Source: Myxococcales bacterium
GTDB taxonomy: Bacteria > Myxococcota > Myxococcia > Myxococcales > JAKAPL01
Direction of reading: 5' to 3'
Length of the DNA: 36,410 bases
Assembly: GCA_021783235.1 (NCBI GenBank)
Contig: JAJXUD010000045.1
Coordinates: 1 to 36,410, forward strand
The number at the start of each line of letters is the position of its first letter. Positions within the stretch are counted from its first letter, which is position 1. The notes below the pieces were generated by a model. It saw only the letters and a program-made list of their open reading frames with translations, searched no databases and was not told where the DNA came from. The position numbers were made by a program, and so were the translations under genes. Positions 18,766 to 26,576 of the stretch are shown piece by piece.

Positions 18766-21040
18766 TCAGCGCGGCGCGCGCCTCGTCGAGGAGCAGCCGC
18801 TGCTCGGCGCTGCGGATGGCGTGGCGCGCGGCATGGACCGCGTCCGGGTTCACCGAGACGGAATCGATGCCGAAGCGGACGAGCTGCTCGGCGAAGGACG
18901 GCCGGTTGCTCGGTGCCTGCCCGCAGAGCGAGCAGGTCAGGCCGGCAGCCTTGGCCTCGAGGATGATGGTGCGAATGGCGTGGAGCACGGCGGGATCCGA
19001 TTCGTCGAAAAGAGGGGCGCAGCTCTCCGAGTCGCGGTCCACGCCCAGCATGAGCTGCGTCAGGTCGTTGCTGCCGATCGAGACGCCGTCGATGCCCATC
19101 CGGGCGTAGTACGGTAGCCAATATACCACCGAGGGGACCTCCGCCATCACCCAGCGCAGGAGGCCCCGCTGCCGGCCCAGCTGGCTGTCGGCGATGAGGC
19201 TCAGGCAGCGCTCGAGCTCCCAGCGGGTGCGGATGAAGGGGAGCATCAGGTGGAGGTTCGGGGTCTCCTCACGGACCGCGGCCAGCACCTCGAGCTCGAG
19301 GTCGAAGAGCTCGGGGTCCTGGGTGTAGCGGAAGCAGCCCCGGTAGCCGATCATCGGGTTCGCCTCGACGGGCTCGTACGCCTCGCCGCCCGCGAGGCCG
19401 CGAAACTCGTTGGTCCGGAAGTCGTAGGTCCGGTAGATGACCGGGCGTGGTCGAAAGGCTCGGGTGACCCGAAGGAGCGAGGCGACCATCGCGTCGATGA
19501 AGCGCTGGCGCCCGCCGTGGGCGAGCAGGGCCTTCGGGTGCTGCCCCTCAAGCGCGTCGGTGATCATGAACTCGGCGCGCAGGAGCCCGACGCCGTCGAC
19601 GTTCAGCGCCGCGGCCCGTTCGGCCTCGTCGGCGATCGAGAGGTTGACGTAGAGGTGAGTCGCGGTCGCCTCCTCGGCGGCAGGAGCGAGGCTCGGGGCG
19701 GTGTCGCGCCGCTCGACGGCCGGCTTCCCGAGCGCTCCCGAGAAGATCTGTCCCTGGGCGCCGTCCACCGTGACGAGCTCGCCGGTCCGAAGCAGGCGCG
19801 TCGCCTCGCGGGTTCCGACGACGCACGGGATCCCGAGCTCCCGGCTCACGATGGCGGCGTGGCAGGTGAGGCCGCCGGCGTCGGTGACCACGGCGCCCGC
19901 TCGCCGCATGGCCGGGAGCCAATCGGGCGAGGTCATCGGGGCGACGAGGATCTCTCCCTGCTCGAGGGCGGCGCCCTGCTCCGGGGAGGAGAGGAGCCGC
20001 GCTCTCCCCGTGGCCCTGCCGGGGGAGGCCCCGAGCCCCGAGACGAGAAGCGCGCCGGCCGGCTCCTCGGCGGCCTCCTCGCGCTTTCCCAGGGTCGTGA
20101 TGGGCCGGGTCTGGACCAGGTAGAAGCGGCCCTCGTCCTCCGCCCACTCGAGATCCTGTGGGGCCCTGTAATGGCGCTCGACGCGCAGCGCCAGCGCCGC
20201 GAGCTCGAGGGCCTCGTCGTCGCGGAGAACCCGCGCGCCCGAACGGTCCGGGCCGAGGGCGACGCGGCGGTCGTGGCCGTCCGGCCCCCGGACGATCTCG
20301 ACGCTCTTCTGCCCCACGCGCGCGTCGAGGAGGCGCTTGCCGGATCGGGAGATCCGGTAGGTGTCGGGCTCGACCTCGCCGCTGACCACGGCCTCGCCGA
20401 GGCCGAACGCGGCCTCGATGACCAGCGTGTCGTCCGAGCTTCCGGTCGGATCGACCGTGAAGATCACGCCGGATCGCTTCGAGGAGACCATTCGTTGCAC
20501 CACCACCGCCACCGCCGGCTCCTCGTCCAGCCGTCGAGAGGTGCGGTAGGCGAGGACGCGCTCGCCGTAGGCCGAGGCCCAGCAATCGACGACGCGGGCG
20601 GCGAGCTCCGCCTCGCCCCGGACGTCGGTGAAGCTCTCGTGCATCCCCGCGAACGACGTCGACTCGCGGTCCTCGGCGAGCGCCGACGAACGGACGGCCA
20701 GAAACGAATCGGGGCCCAGCTCCTGGAGCGCGGCCGCGACCTCCGCGCGCAGCTCCGCGGGCATCCCCGCCTTTCGGATGAGCCCCTTCATCTCGGCGGC
20801 CGCCTTCGCCACCCCGGAGCGGTCGTCGAGGTTCGTCTGCGCCAGCAGCTCTCGCAGCCGCGCCCGGGCGCCGCCGCGATCCATCGCGGCGAGGAAGCTC
20901 GCCGCGGTGACGACGAAGCCCGGCGGAACCGGGAAGCCGGCGCTGGCGAGCTCGCCCAGGTTGGCTCCCTTGCCGCCGACCCGGTCGGCGTCCTCTCGTC
21001 CCAACTCCTCGAACCAGACGATGCTCTTCTCTGGAGCCAC
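18743..21040 (-). CDS. ppsA: phosphoenolpyruvate synthase
   Basis: This is a 765-residue PEP synthase, which makes PEP, AMP and Pi from pyruvate, ATP and water. The start is GTG (VAPEKSIVWF), supported by GGGGAGG 5 bases upstream. N-terminal ATP-binding domain: VGGKGANLGEL and AVRSSALAED, then SGVIFTVDP and the EWAEDEGRFYLVQTRP segment. Central swivelling domain: TDAGGLTCHAAIVSRELGIPC with the phosphorylated His394. C-terminal PEP-binding barrel: MIGYRG, PFIRT, SIGSNDLTQLMLGVDRD, and CSLCGQAPSN with the acid/base Cys. All key residues are present. It is followed directly by the acyl-CoA synthetase gene and lies 138 bases after hsp20 on the same strand, separated from it by a likely terminator. 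Confidence 0.95.
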   Translation of the reverse strand: MAPEKSIVWFEELGREDADRVGGKGANLGELASAGFPVPPGFVVTAASFLAAMDRGGARARLRELLAQTNLDDRSGVAKAAAEMKGLIRKAGMPAELRAEVAAALQELGPDSFLAVRSSALAEDRESTSFAGMHESFTDVRGEAELAARVVDCWASAYGERVLAYRTSRRLDEEPAVAVVVQRMVSSKRSGVIFTVDPTGSSDDTLVIEAAFGLGEAVVSGEVEPDTYRISRSGKRLLDARVGQKSVEIVRGPDGHDRRVALGPDRSGARVLRDDEALELAALALRVERHYRAPQDLEWAEDEGRFYLVQTRPITTLGKREEAAEEPAGALLVSGLGASPGRATGRARLLSSPEQGAALEQGEILVAPMTSPDWLPAMRRAGAVVTDAGGLTCHAAIVSRELGIPCVVGTREATRLLRTGELVTVDGAQGQIFSGALGKPAVERRDTAPSLAPAAEEATATHLYVNLSIADEAERAAALNVDGVGLLRAEFMITDALEGQHPKALLAHGGRQRFIDAMVASLLRVTRAFRPRPVIYRTYDFRTNEFRGLAGGEAYEPVEANPMIGYRGCFRYTQDPELFDLELEVLAAVREETPNLHLMLPFIRTRWELERCLSLIADSQLGRQRGLLRWVMAEVPSVVYWLPYYARMGIDGVSIGSNDLTQLMLGVDRDSESCAPLFDESDPAVLHAIRTIILEAKAAGLTCSLCGQAPSNRPSFAEQLVRFGIDSVSVNPDAVHAARHAIRSAEQRLLLDEARAALNGTVGHA

Positions 21041-21128
21041 GAGGCCTCCCCGCGCATGACGTCGTCGCCCCCGGGGGCTCGGTCGATGTCGATGCAGATG
21101 AAACGCCGAATGCGATGGTGCCGAACGA

Positions 21129-21164
21129 GGGACGGAACCCGCCTCCCGCGACGGGTCCCGTCCC
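21129..21164 (-). terminator. probable terminator of hsp20
   Basis: The 13 bases at 21129-21141 pair with 21152-21164 at 12 of 13 positions (GGGACGGAACCCG against CGGGTCCCGTCCC), with a 10-base loop. It begins 14 bases after the hsp20 stop in the - direction. The T-run is poor (CTCGTT). It may act as a terminator or merely protect the 3' end. Confidence 0.5.
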
Positions 21165-21178
21165 GGCCAAAGAGCGCG

Positions 21179-21640
21179 CTAGGAGCCGATCGGAATCATC
21201 TTGGCCTTGGCGCCCTCTCGCTTCGGGATGTGGACCTCGAGGACGCCGTTCTTCATCTCCGCGCGAATCTTCTCGCGGTCGATGGTCGAGGGCAGCGCGA
21301 ACGAGCGGTAGAACGATCCGTAGCTGCTCTCGATGCGCTGGTAGTTCTCCTTCTTTTCGGAGCGGCTGAGCGTGCGCTCGCCCCGAAGGGTCAGCGTCGA
21401 ATCCTCGATCTGCAGCTGGACGTCCTTCTGCTGGAGGCCGGGGGCTTCGACCCGGAAGACGAGCTCCTCCTGGTCCTCGTAGATGTCGACCGGCGGCCAT
21501 TCGCCGACGAACGAGGCGGTGAGCGGCTCGCGCTCGGCGAGAAGTCGGCTCGGACCCGAAAGGAGCGGCCAGAGCGAGCGCTCCATTTGGCGGGTGAACG
21601 ACCTCAGCTCGGACATCGGATCCCATCGGGTGATCGCCAT
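21179..21640 (-). CDS. Hsp20/alpha-crystallin small heat-shock protein
   Basis: This is a 153-residue holdase chaperone. The frame is open to 21790, but similarity begins at MAITRWDPMSELRSF, so ATG 21640 is used, with a weak GAGAGGG upstream. A short N-terminal arm leads into the alpha-crystallin domain (about 50-140): PVDIYEDQEELVFRVEAPG, DVQLQIEDSTLTLRGER, SFYRSFALPSTIDREKI, and the A-x-x-x-N-G-V-L motif in AEMKNGVLEVHIPK. The tail has the I-x-I type motif (MIPIGS) used for oligomerisation. Such proteins hold unfolding cytoplasmic proteins under heat, hypoxia or dormancy. I saw no CIRCE element. It has its own probable promoter inside the end of the upstream kinase gene. Confidence 0.95.
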   Translation of the reverse strand: MAITRWDPMSELRSFTRQMERSLWPLLSGPSRLLAEREPLTASFVGEWPPVDIYEDQEELVFRVEAPGLQQKDVQLQIEDSTLTLRGERTLSRSEKKENYQRIESSYGSFYRSFALPSTIDREKIRAEMKNGVLEVHIPKREGAKAKMIPIGS

Positions 21641-21687
21641 CGTGACCCTCTCTCGGTTGTGCCGGCGGTCGATCCGCCAGGCCAAGG

Positions 21688-21716
21688 AAGCTAGGCCCCG
21701 CTCGGTCGATCGCCAA
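21688..21716 (-). promoter_or_regulatory. promoter of hsp20
   Basis: Reading the - strand, TTGGCG (21716-21711), a 17-base spacer and TAGCTT (21693-21688) make a sigma-70-like promoter about 47 bases before the hsp20 ATG. The leader is longer than for other promoters in this window. No heat-shock sigma consensus is evident. Confidence 0.45.
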
Positions 21717-22326
21717 GCCTCGGGGCCTCCGCGTGCCCGCGCAGCCGTTGCGCCGGGGGAAGGGCGGGGCGCGTGGCCTGCGTCGCCCACCGGAGGTGGT
21801 TCCCCCTTGGGGTCTCACCCAGCCGCTCCACGACCTCGCGGACCGCCCGGCCATCGCGCCCTCCTCGGGCGATCACATCGGGCCTCTCCGGCGGCTCGAA
21901 GGCGGCGTCCACCCCGGGCAAGCCCGAGAGCTCGCCCGCTCGAGCCCGCGCGTAGAGTCGCTTCCGATCCCTCCGCTCGCAGCGCTCCAAGGGAACGTCG
22001 AGGTAGACCTCGAGGAACCTGGGCGCGAGGCCGCGGGCCGTGCGCCGGTAGGCTCTGCGCGAGGCGGTGGCCGCGACGATGACCGTGAGCCGCTGGCGCG
22101 CGAGCAGCGCGGCCAGGCGCGCGAGCGTCTCGTAGAAGCGGTCGCGGGCCCTCGGACCGTAGCCCGGACTCGGCGCCAGCGCGGCCCGGACGAGGTCGCC
22201 GTCCAGCACGAGAGACTGGCGTCCGACCTCGAGGAGCTCGGAGCGCAGCCGCCGAGCGAACGTGCTCTTGCCGGACTCGGGGAGCCCCGTCACCCAGATG
22301 ACGATGCCGTCACGAGAAGAAGGCAT
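21691..22326 (-). CDS. APS-kinase-like P-loop kinase
   Basis: This is a 211-residue protein. The body resembles adenylylsulfate kinase (CysC): Walker A GLPESGKST (14-22), LDGDLVRAAL (41-50), the FLEVYLDVPLERCERRDRKRLY segment (104-125), and ARAGELSGLPGVDAAFEPPE. In true CysC the sequence is GLSGAGKST, and an SPYR motif is usual; here there is TASRRAYRR, so substrate specificity may have changed. There is no sulfate-assimilation gene nearby. The ATG at 22326 overlaps the end of the phosphotransferase gene by 17 bases. Fused proteins with a phosphotransferase and a P-loop kinase domain are known, and this may be a split version. Residues after about 180 form an Arg/Pro-rich tail. Confidence 0.78.
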   Translation of the reverse strand: MPSSRDGIVIWVTGLPESGKSTFARRLRSELLEVGRQSLVLDGDLVRAALAPSPGYGPRARDRFYETLARLAALLARQRLTVIVAATASRRAYRRTARGLAPRFLEVYLDVPLERCERRDRKRLYARARAGELSGLPGVDAAFEPPERPDVIARGGRDGRAVREVVERLGETPRGNHLRWATQATRPALPPAQRLRGHAEAPRLGDRPSGA

Positions 22327-23401
22327 CGGCCGAGCTCGGCTCGAAGCGATCGGCCTCGAGCGCGGCCTCCACGAAGGACAGCAACGCCTCGCGCTCGCGC
22401 GCCGGCACGTTGGGATAGAAGCGTGGCTGCGCGAGCACGAGTCCGCGCCAGGCGAGGAAGGGTGGCACGACCTCCAGGAGCTCCTCGTCCCCGCTCTCGT
22501 CCAGGTAGAGCTTCCAGAACCCATGCCAGAGGGGGCGGAGCCCCTCGGGCCACGAGCCATGGCTCCCGAGGGCGAAGAAGAAGAAGTTGATCGCCATCGC
22601 CGCGACGTCGTCCGCCGCCTCTCCGGCGCAGCCCCGGGCGGCGCCCACGAGGGTGAACGCCGTGCCCTCGCGGAAGAGGACGTTGAACGGGTGGAAGTCG
22701 CCGTGAATCCGGCGCAGGCGTCCTTCCCGTCCCCGCAGCCTCCAGCGCCACTCCCAGCAGCGGCGCTCGATTCGGCGGAGCCGGTCAGGCGGCGCGGCCG
22801 GGACGTCGTCCGGGTAGCCGTCGACCATGCCGAAGATGCCTTCGCCGTGTCCGAGGAGGTCGCGGACGCTTCGCCGGTAGCGCGAGCCCGGGCTCTCCCG
22901 GATGGCGTGCAGGCGGACCAGGTAGCGGGCGAGGGTGTCGCGACGCTCGAGATCCGAGGGGAGGGCGCGCCCCGCCTGGGCGATGCGCCGCAAGTCGGCC
23001 GAGTACGGCCGCCCCTCCGCGAACTCCGAGAGCAGGTACGGCTCCCCGTAGGTCCGCAGCGAGACGAGCCGGTCGCCCCGCGCGAGCAGCCCGACGTCCA
23101 GGATCCGAACGTGCTCGGGGATTCGGTCCGCCGTGTCGAAGGCGAGGAGCGCTCGCCCCGCGCGATCGGAGCGCCGGTCGTGGCCGAACTCGTCGGCCGT
23201 GCCGAGGCGAAGGACCAGCTCCCGTCGCTCCGTGCCCACGAGCGCTCGGACGCGGAGGGGGCGGACGTAGCCCGCTCCCTTCGAAGTGTCGTCGCCGGGC
23301 GTCGATCGATCGGTCGGCAGCAGCGACGCCGACTCGAGCTCCGCTCCGGGAAGCACGCTCTGGATCAGCTCTCGGATGAGCTCCTTCCTTTCAGGGTCCA
23401 C
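22310..23401 (-). CDS. protein-kinase-fold phosphotransferase (APH family) lacking the expected metal-binding Asp
   Basis: This is a 363-residue protein. The GTG at 23401 is chosen because GAGGAG lies 5 bases upstream and homology starts soon after. The N-lobe includes ELVLRLGTADEFG (61-73). The catalytic loop is IHGDFHPFNVLF with H233, D235 and N240. The following segment is TLVGAARGCAGEAADDVAAMAINFFFFAL. In related phosphotransferases I would expect TLLD-x-SRG-x-x-GEPADDV, with Asp as the second metal ligand. Here that position is Gly253 (codon GGC at 22645-22643; GAC would give Asp). It may therefore be weakly active or inactive, or the alignment may be off by a residue. Overlap with the next kinase gene implies a joint function. 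The name 'aminoglycoside phosphotransferase' marks the fold only, not resistance. Confidence 0.75.
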   Translation of the reverse strand: MDPERKELIRELIQSVLPGAELESASLLPTDRSTPGDDTSKGAGYVRPLRVRALVGTERRELVLRLGTADEFGHDRRSDRAGRALLAFDTADRIPEHVRILDVGLLARGDRLVSLRTYGEPYLLSEFAEGRPYSADLRRIAQAGRALPSDLERRDTLARYLVRLHAIRESPGSRYRRSVRDLLGHGEGIFGMVDGYPDDVPAAPPDRLRRIERRCWEWRWRLRGREGRLRRIHGDFHPFNVLFREGTAFTLVGAARGCAGEAADDVAAMAINFFFFALGSHGSWPEGLRPLWHGFWKLYLDESGDEELLEVVPPFLAWRGLVLAQPRFYPNVPAREREALLSFVEAALEADRFEPSSADAFFS

Positions 23402-23554
23402 GCGGCTCCTCGGGGAGCGCGGCGCGGCGCCCCTTCGTCGGCGGGAGGAAGGTAGCCATCCGGTCGTCGGCTTTCCGCTGGACGGCCCGAATGGGTGAAC
23501 GCTCCTCGAGCGAGAGCCCGAGAGCGCGTTCGACGATCCCTCGAGAGATCGCGA

Positions 23555-23583
23555 TTGACGACCGAACGAACGTTCGATAGATG
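23555..23583 (+). promoter_or_regulatory. promoter of the tetR efflux operon
   Basis: TTGACG at 23555-23560, a 17-base spacer and TAGATG at 23578-23583. The -10 ends 7 bases before the GTG at 23591, so transcription would start at about the start codon. Confidence 0.6.
23563..23576 (+). promoter_or_regulatory. probable TetR operator
   Basis: CGAACGAACGTTCG contains the 10-base perfect palindrome CGAACGTTCG (23567-23576), with a further GAAC half repeat before it. It lies wholly between the -35 and -10 of the operon's promoter, an ideal place for repression by the TetR protein encoded immediately downstream. Confidence 0.6.
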
Positions 23584-23590
23584 CGGTGGC

Positions 23591-24241
23591 GTGCGCGCCC
23601 CGGTGAAACGGACGGCAGCGAAGAAGGCCCCCGGCCGCCCGAGGCGGGAGGAGGCGAGGGACACGCGCGGGGCGATCCTGGACGCGGCCCTCGACCTCTT
23701 CGCGGACGCGGGCTTCGCGGCAACCTCCATGCGCCAGCTCGCGAAGGCGGTGCAGGTCCGCGAGAGCACGCTCTATCACCACTTCCCGAGCAAGGAGGCG
23801 ATCCTCGCCGCCCTCGTCGCCGACGTCCTCCGCGAAAACGTCCAATCGATCGCGGACCGAGGGCTCTCGGAGGCGGCGGAGGGCGAGGCGCTCCCGCTGC
23901 TTTTGCGCCTCGCGCGCCAGCTGGTCGCCTTCTGGACCTCTCCCCGGGAGGCGCGGATCTTCCAGCTGATGCTCGCGGAGGCGCCGAAGCTCCAGGGGAC
24001 GCCGCTGAGCGTTCGGACCGAGTTCGGGGGAATCCTGGCGCGGCTGACCGCGCTCTTCGCGGAGCTGGTCCGGCGGGGGAAGCTCGTGCGCCACGAACCC
24101 GAGCTGCTCGCCCATCAGTTCCTCGGTCCGCTGGTCGTGCTCCGGATCCTGCACGTCGTGGGCGGTGAGCACGCGCCCGAAAGGCTCCGGCGGATGGCGG
24201 AGCGCCACGTCCGCTTCTTTTGCTCGGTGTTCGCGCCATGA
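23591..24241 (+). CDS. TetR family transcriptional regulator
   Basis: This is a 216-residue repressor. A basic N-terminal arm (VKRTAAKKAPGRPRREE) is followed by a helix-turn-helix at about residues 25-75 (AILDAALDLFADAGFAATS, MRQLAKAVQVRESTLYHHF, SKEAILAAL). The variable helical ligand domain follows. The frame is open from 23495, but the promoter and operator lie at 23555-23583, inside that stretch, so the GTG at 23591 is the better start. The gene leads the efflux operon and overlaps the TolC gene by four bases (ATGA). This mirrors CecR upstream of ybhGFSR in E. coli. Self-repression and control of the pump are the obvious inference. Confidence 0.9.
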   Translation: MRAPVKRTAAKKAPGRPRREEARDTRGAILDAALDLFADAGFAATSMRQLAKAVQVRESTLYHHFPSKEAILAALVADVLRENVQSIADRGLSEAAEGEALPLLLRLARQLVAFWTSPREARIFQLMLAEAPKLQGTPLSVRTEFGGILARLTALFAELVRRGKLVRHEPELLAHQFLGPLVVLRILHVVGGEHAPERLRRMAERHVRFFCSVFAP

Positions 24242-25527
24242 ACCTCATCCACGCTCTCCTCTTCGTCTGGCTCGGGTCGCTCCCGCCGCCGCTCGTTCAA
24301 GCGCTTCGGGCCGCGCGATCCCGCAACCATTCGCTCCGCGTCTCTCGCGCTCAGCTGGCCGAGCAGGAGGCGGCCGCCCAGCAGGCGCTCGCGGCGCTGC
24401 TCCCCACCCTCCAGGCCTCTGGCGGCTACACGCGCAACCAGTACGACGCGATCTTCACGGTGCCGAACGCCCTGCTCGGAAGGGGCGCTGGGACGAGCTC
24501 GCTGACGATACAGCCGTACGACCAGTGGAATGGAGCGGTTGGAATCGTCGCCCCGCTCTTCGACGGCACGAGGCTCTTCGGGGAGGCCGAGGCGCGCCGA
24601 GGTCGGGACGCGGCGAGACATGTCGAGCGGGCGACCGAGGCGGAGGTGGCGCTCGCCACCGCGAGGGCCTACTACCAGGTCGTCGCGAGCCAGGGGATCG
24701 TGGACGCGTCCGTGCGGGCCCTGGCGACGGCTCAGGACAGCCTTCGGGTGGCGGAGGCGATGCTGAAGAGCGGCTCGGCGACGCGGCTCTCGGTCGATCG
24801 GGCCCGCGTGGATCTCGAGCGCGCGGGCAAGCAGCTCGCGAGCGCCCGGCAGGGGCTCGGGCTCGCCCGCCGCAACCTCGAGACGTTGACCGGCGAGCCG
24901 GCGCCAGAGGCGCTGCCCGCGCCGGGGGAGCCCGACCTGCCGGCCCTTCCCGAGGCCGCGTTCGTCGAGAAGGCCGAGCGAGAGCGGGAGGAGGTCGCCG
25001 AGGGCCGGGAGTCCGTCGCGCGCGCCGAGGACGCCCTCCGGGCGGCCTGGGCCCGCTTCCTCCCCACCCTCTCGGCGGCCGCGCACGAGTACTACACCAA
25101 CGCCCCCGGCTTTCTGCCCTCGGACAACTTCTGGACCGCCGGGGTGAGCCTCGGCTGGAGCCTGGATCCATTTGGGACGAGCGCGGCCATCAAGCAGGCC
25201 CGCGCTGCCGTCGAGGAGCAGCGGGAGCGGCTGGCCGAGACGGAGGACGCCGTCCGCGACGAGGTGCATTCGTCGTGGCTCGAGATCGAGGCCGATCGCG
25301 CGCAGCTCGTGGCCGCCGTCGCGGAATCGGCGAGCGCCCGGGATGCCCTCGAGCTCACGCAGACCCAGTTTCGCTCCGGCACCGCGACCTCGCTCGACGT
25401 CTCGCAGGCCAGCCGGGACTCGTTCTCCGCCGATGCCAGCCTCGCCCAATCGCGCGCGGGTCTCGCCGCGGCGTTGCTCTCTCTCGAGAAGGCCTCGGGG
25501 CAACCGCTCCTGGAGGAGTCGCCATGA
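24238..25527 (+). CDS. TolC family outer-membrane efflux protein
   Basis: This is a 429-residue protein. The ATG at 24238 overlaps the tetR stop. It has a short hydrophobic leader (LIHALLFVWLGSLPPPL) and then two related halves, each with long coiled-coil helices and beta strands, as in TolC: LRVSRAQLAEQEAAAQQAL through ALATARAYYQVVASQ, and ARAAVEEQRERLAETEDAV through FRSGTATSLDVSQAS. The motif pair SGSATRLSVDRAR and SGTATSLDVSQAS marks the repeated unit. It would form the outer-membrane channel for the pump encoded downstream. In E. coli the equivalent operon lacks its own TolC, so this arrangement is a complete tripartite set. Confidence 0.92.
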   Translation: MNLIHALLFVWLGSLPPPLVQALRAARSRNHSLRVSRAQLAEQEAAAQQALAALLPTLQASGGYTRNQYDAIFTVPNALLGRGAGTSSLTIQPYDQWNGAVGIVAPLFDGTRLFGEAEARRGRDAARHVERATEAEVALATARAYYQVVASQGIVDASVRALATAQDSLRVAEAMLKSGSATRLSVDRARVDLERAGKQLASARQGLGLARRNLETLTGEPAPEALPAPGEPDLPALPEAAFVEKAEREREEVAEGRESVARAEDALRAAWARFLPTLSAAAHEYYTNAPGFLPSDNFWTAGVSLGWSLDPFGTSAAIKQARAAVEEQRERLAETEDAVRDEVHSSWLEIEADRAQLVAAVAESASARDALELTQTQFRSGTATSLDVSQASRDSFSADASLAQSRAGLAAALLSLEKASGQPLLEESP

Positions 25528-26576
25528 CCGTCCGACGCACGTTGCTCGCCATCGGGCTCTTGACCGCCGCGCTCGTCGTGGCCCTCTTCGTGCGCGTCGA
25601 GCAGCTCCGCGCCGCCGAGCACGGCCCGGCGGGCGGCAGCGGCGTCGTCGAGGGGACGGACTTCAACGTGACGCCGCTCATCGCCGAACGGATCGTGGCC
25701 GTCCACGTGCGGGAAGGGGACTCGGTGAAGAAGGGCGAGCTCCTCGTCGAGCTCGACTGCACCGGGGAGGCGGCCGCGCTGGACGCCGCCCGAGCTCGGC
25801 TCGCGGTCGCGGAGGCCTCGCTCGCGGCCTCGCAGGCGAACGCCAGCTCGGCGTCCAGCAGCGCCTCGGCGGGGCGCGAGAACGTGACCGCCTCCCGGCA
25901 GCAGCTCGAGGCGCTGCGCTCGCAGGAGGCCCAGGCCCGATCGGAGCTGGAGCGCGCGACGGAGAACTTCGAGGCGGGAGCGACGACGCGCGCGGCGCTG
26001 GACGACGCCCGCGCCCACCACGACACGCTGCTCGCGCAGATCGCCGCTCAGCAGGCGAGCGAAGGGGCGAGCCGGGCCCAGGCGGGCGCGCTCTCGAGCA
26101 GCGGCGCGGCGGCTCGTGCCCAGATCGAGGTGGCGCGGGGAAACGCGGACGGCGCCCGAGCCGACGTCGCCCGAGCCGAGGTGTCGGTGCGCGAGTGCAA
26201 GCTGACCTCGCCCCGGGACGGAATCGTGGTCTCGCGCAACTTCGAGCCCGGCGAGGCCGTCCAGCCGGGGCTGGCCATTCTCTCGCTGACCGATCTCACC
26301 GTGGCCCGGGCCTTCTTCTACCTTCCGAACCAGGAGCTCGCGGCGGCCGCTCCCGGCAAGCGGGTCTCGGTGGTCGCCGACGCCTACCCCGGCCAGACCT
26401 TCAACGGCACCATCGCCTACGTCTCGCCGCGGGCCGAGTTCACCCCCCGAAACGTGCAGACCCGGGAGGACCGGGAGCGGCTCGTCTACGCGGTCGAGGT
26501 GCGCATCCCGAACCAGGACCTCCGGCTCCGCTCGGGGATGCCGGTCGAGGTCTCCATCGAGGGCAGCTGGCAGTGA
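25524..26576 (+). CDS. HlyD-family periplasmic adaptor (YbhG-like)
   Basis: This is a 350-residue membrane-fusion protein. It has one N-terminal signal/anchor (LLAIGLLTAALVVALFV), then a lipoyl half (VEGTDFNVTPLIAERI, VHVREGDSVKKGELLVELDC), a long alpha-helical hairpin (about residues 80-225, Ala/Gln/Glu-rich), the second lipoyl half (CKLTSPRDGIVVSRNFEPGEAVQPG), and a beta-barrel domain (FYLPNQELAAAAPGKRV). It would connect the inner-membrane ABC transporter to the TolC channel. It overlaps the genes on both sides by four bases. The resemblance is to the adaptor of the ybhGFSR set. Confidence 0.92.
   Translation: MTVRRTLLAIGLLTAALVVALFVRVEQLRAAEHGPAGGSGVVEGTDFNVTPLIAERIVAVHVREGDSVKKGELLVELDCTGEAAALDAARARLAVAEASLAASQANASSASSSASAGRENVTASRQQLEALRSQEAQARSELERATENFEAGATTRAALDDARAHHDTLLAQIAAQQASEGASRAQAGALSSSGAAARAQIEVARGNADGARADVARAEVSVRECKLTSPRDGIVVSRNFEPGEAVQPGLAILSLTDLTVARAFFYLPNQELAAAAPGKRVSVVADAYPGQTFNGTIAYVSPRAEFTPRNVQTREDRERLVYAVEVRIPNQDLRLRSGMPVEVSIEGSWQ

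Noticed and set aside
21129-21164. GGGAC-rich dyad considered as a DosR-type box before PEP synthase
   Set aside because: The arms are separated by 10 bases and do not fit the 20-base DosR consensus. The position just after hsp20 suits a terminator better.
21641-21790. CIRCE or another heat-shock operator upstream of hsp20
   Set aside because: No TTAGCACTC inverted repeat is present; only a sigma-70-like promoter is seen.
22310-23401. Aminoglycoside resistance gene
   Set aside because: The APH fold is shared by many small-molecule and orphan kinases. This one is far from resistance enzymes in its motifs and lacks a key Asp.
25172-26572. Upstream extension of the ATPase 1 frame by several hundred codons
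   Set aside because: The extension lies over the TolC and HlyD genes in another frame, has no homology and is Arg-rich noise. The GTG at 26573 fits the four-base overlap pattern of the operon.
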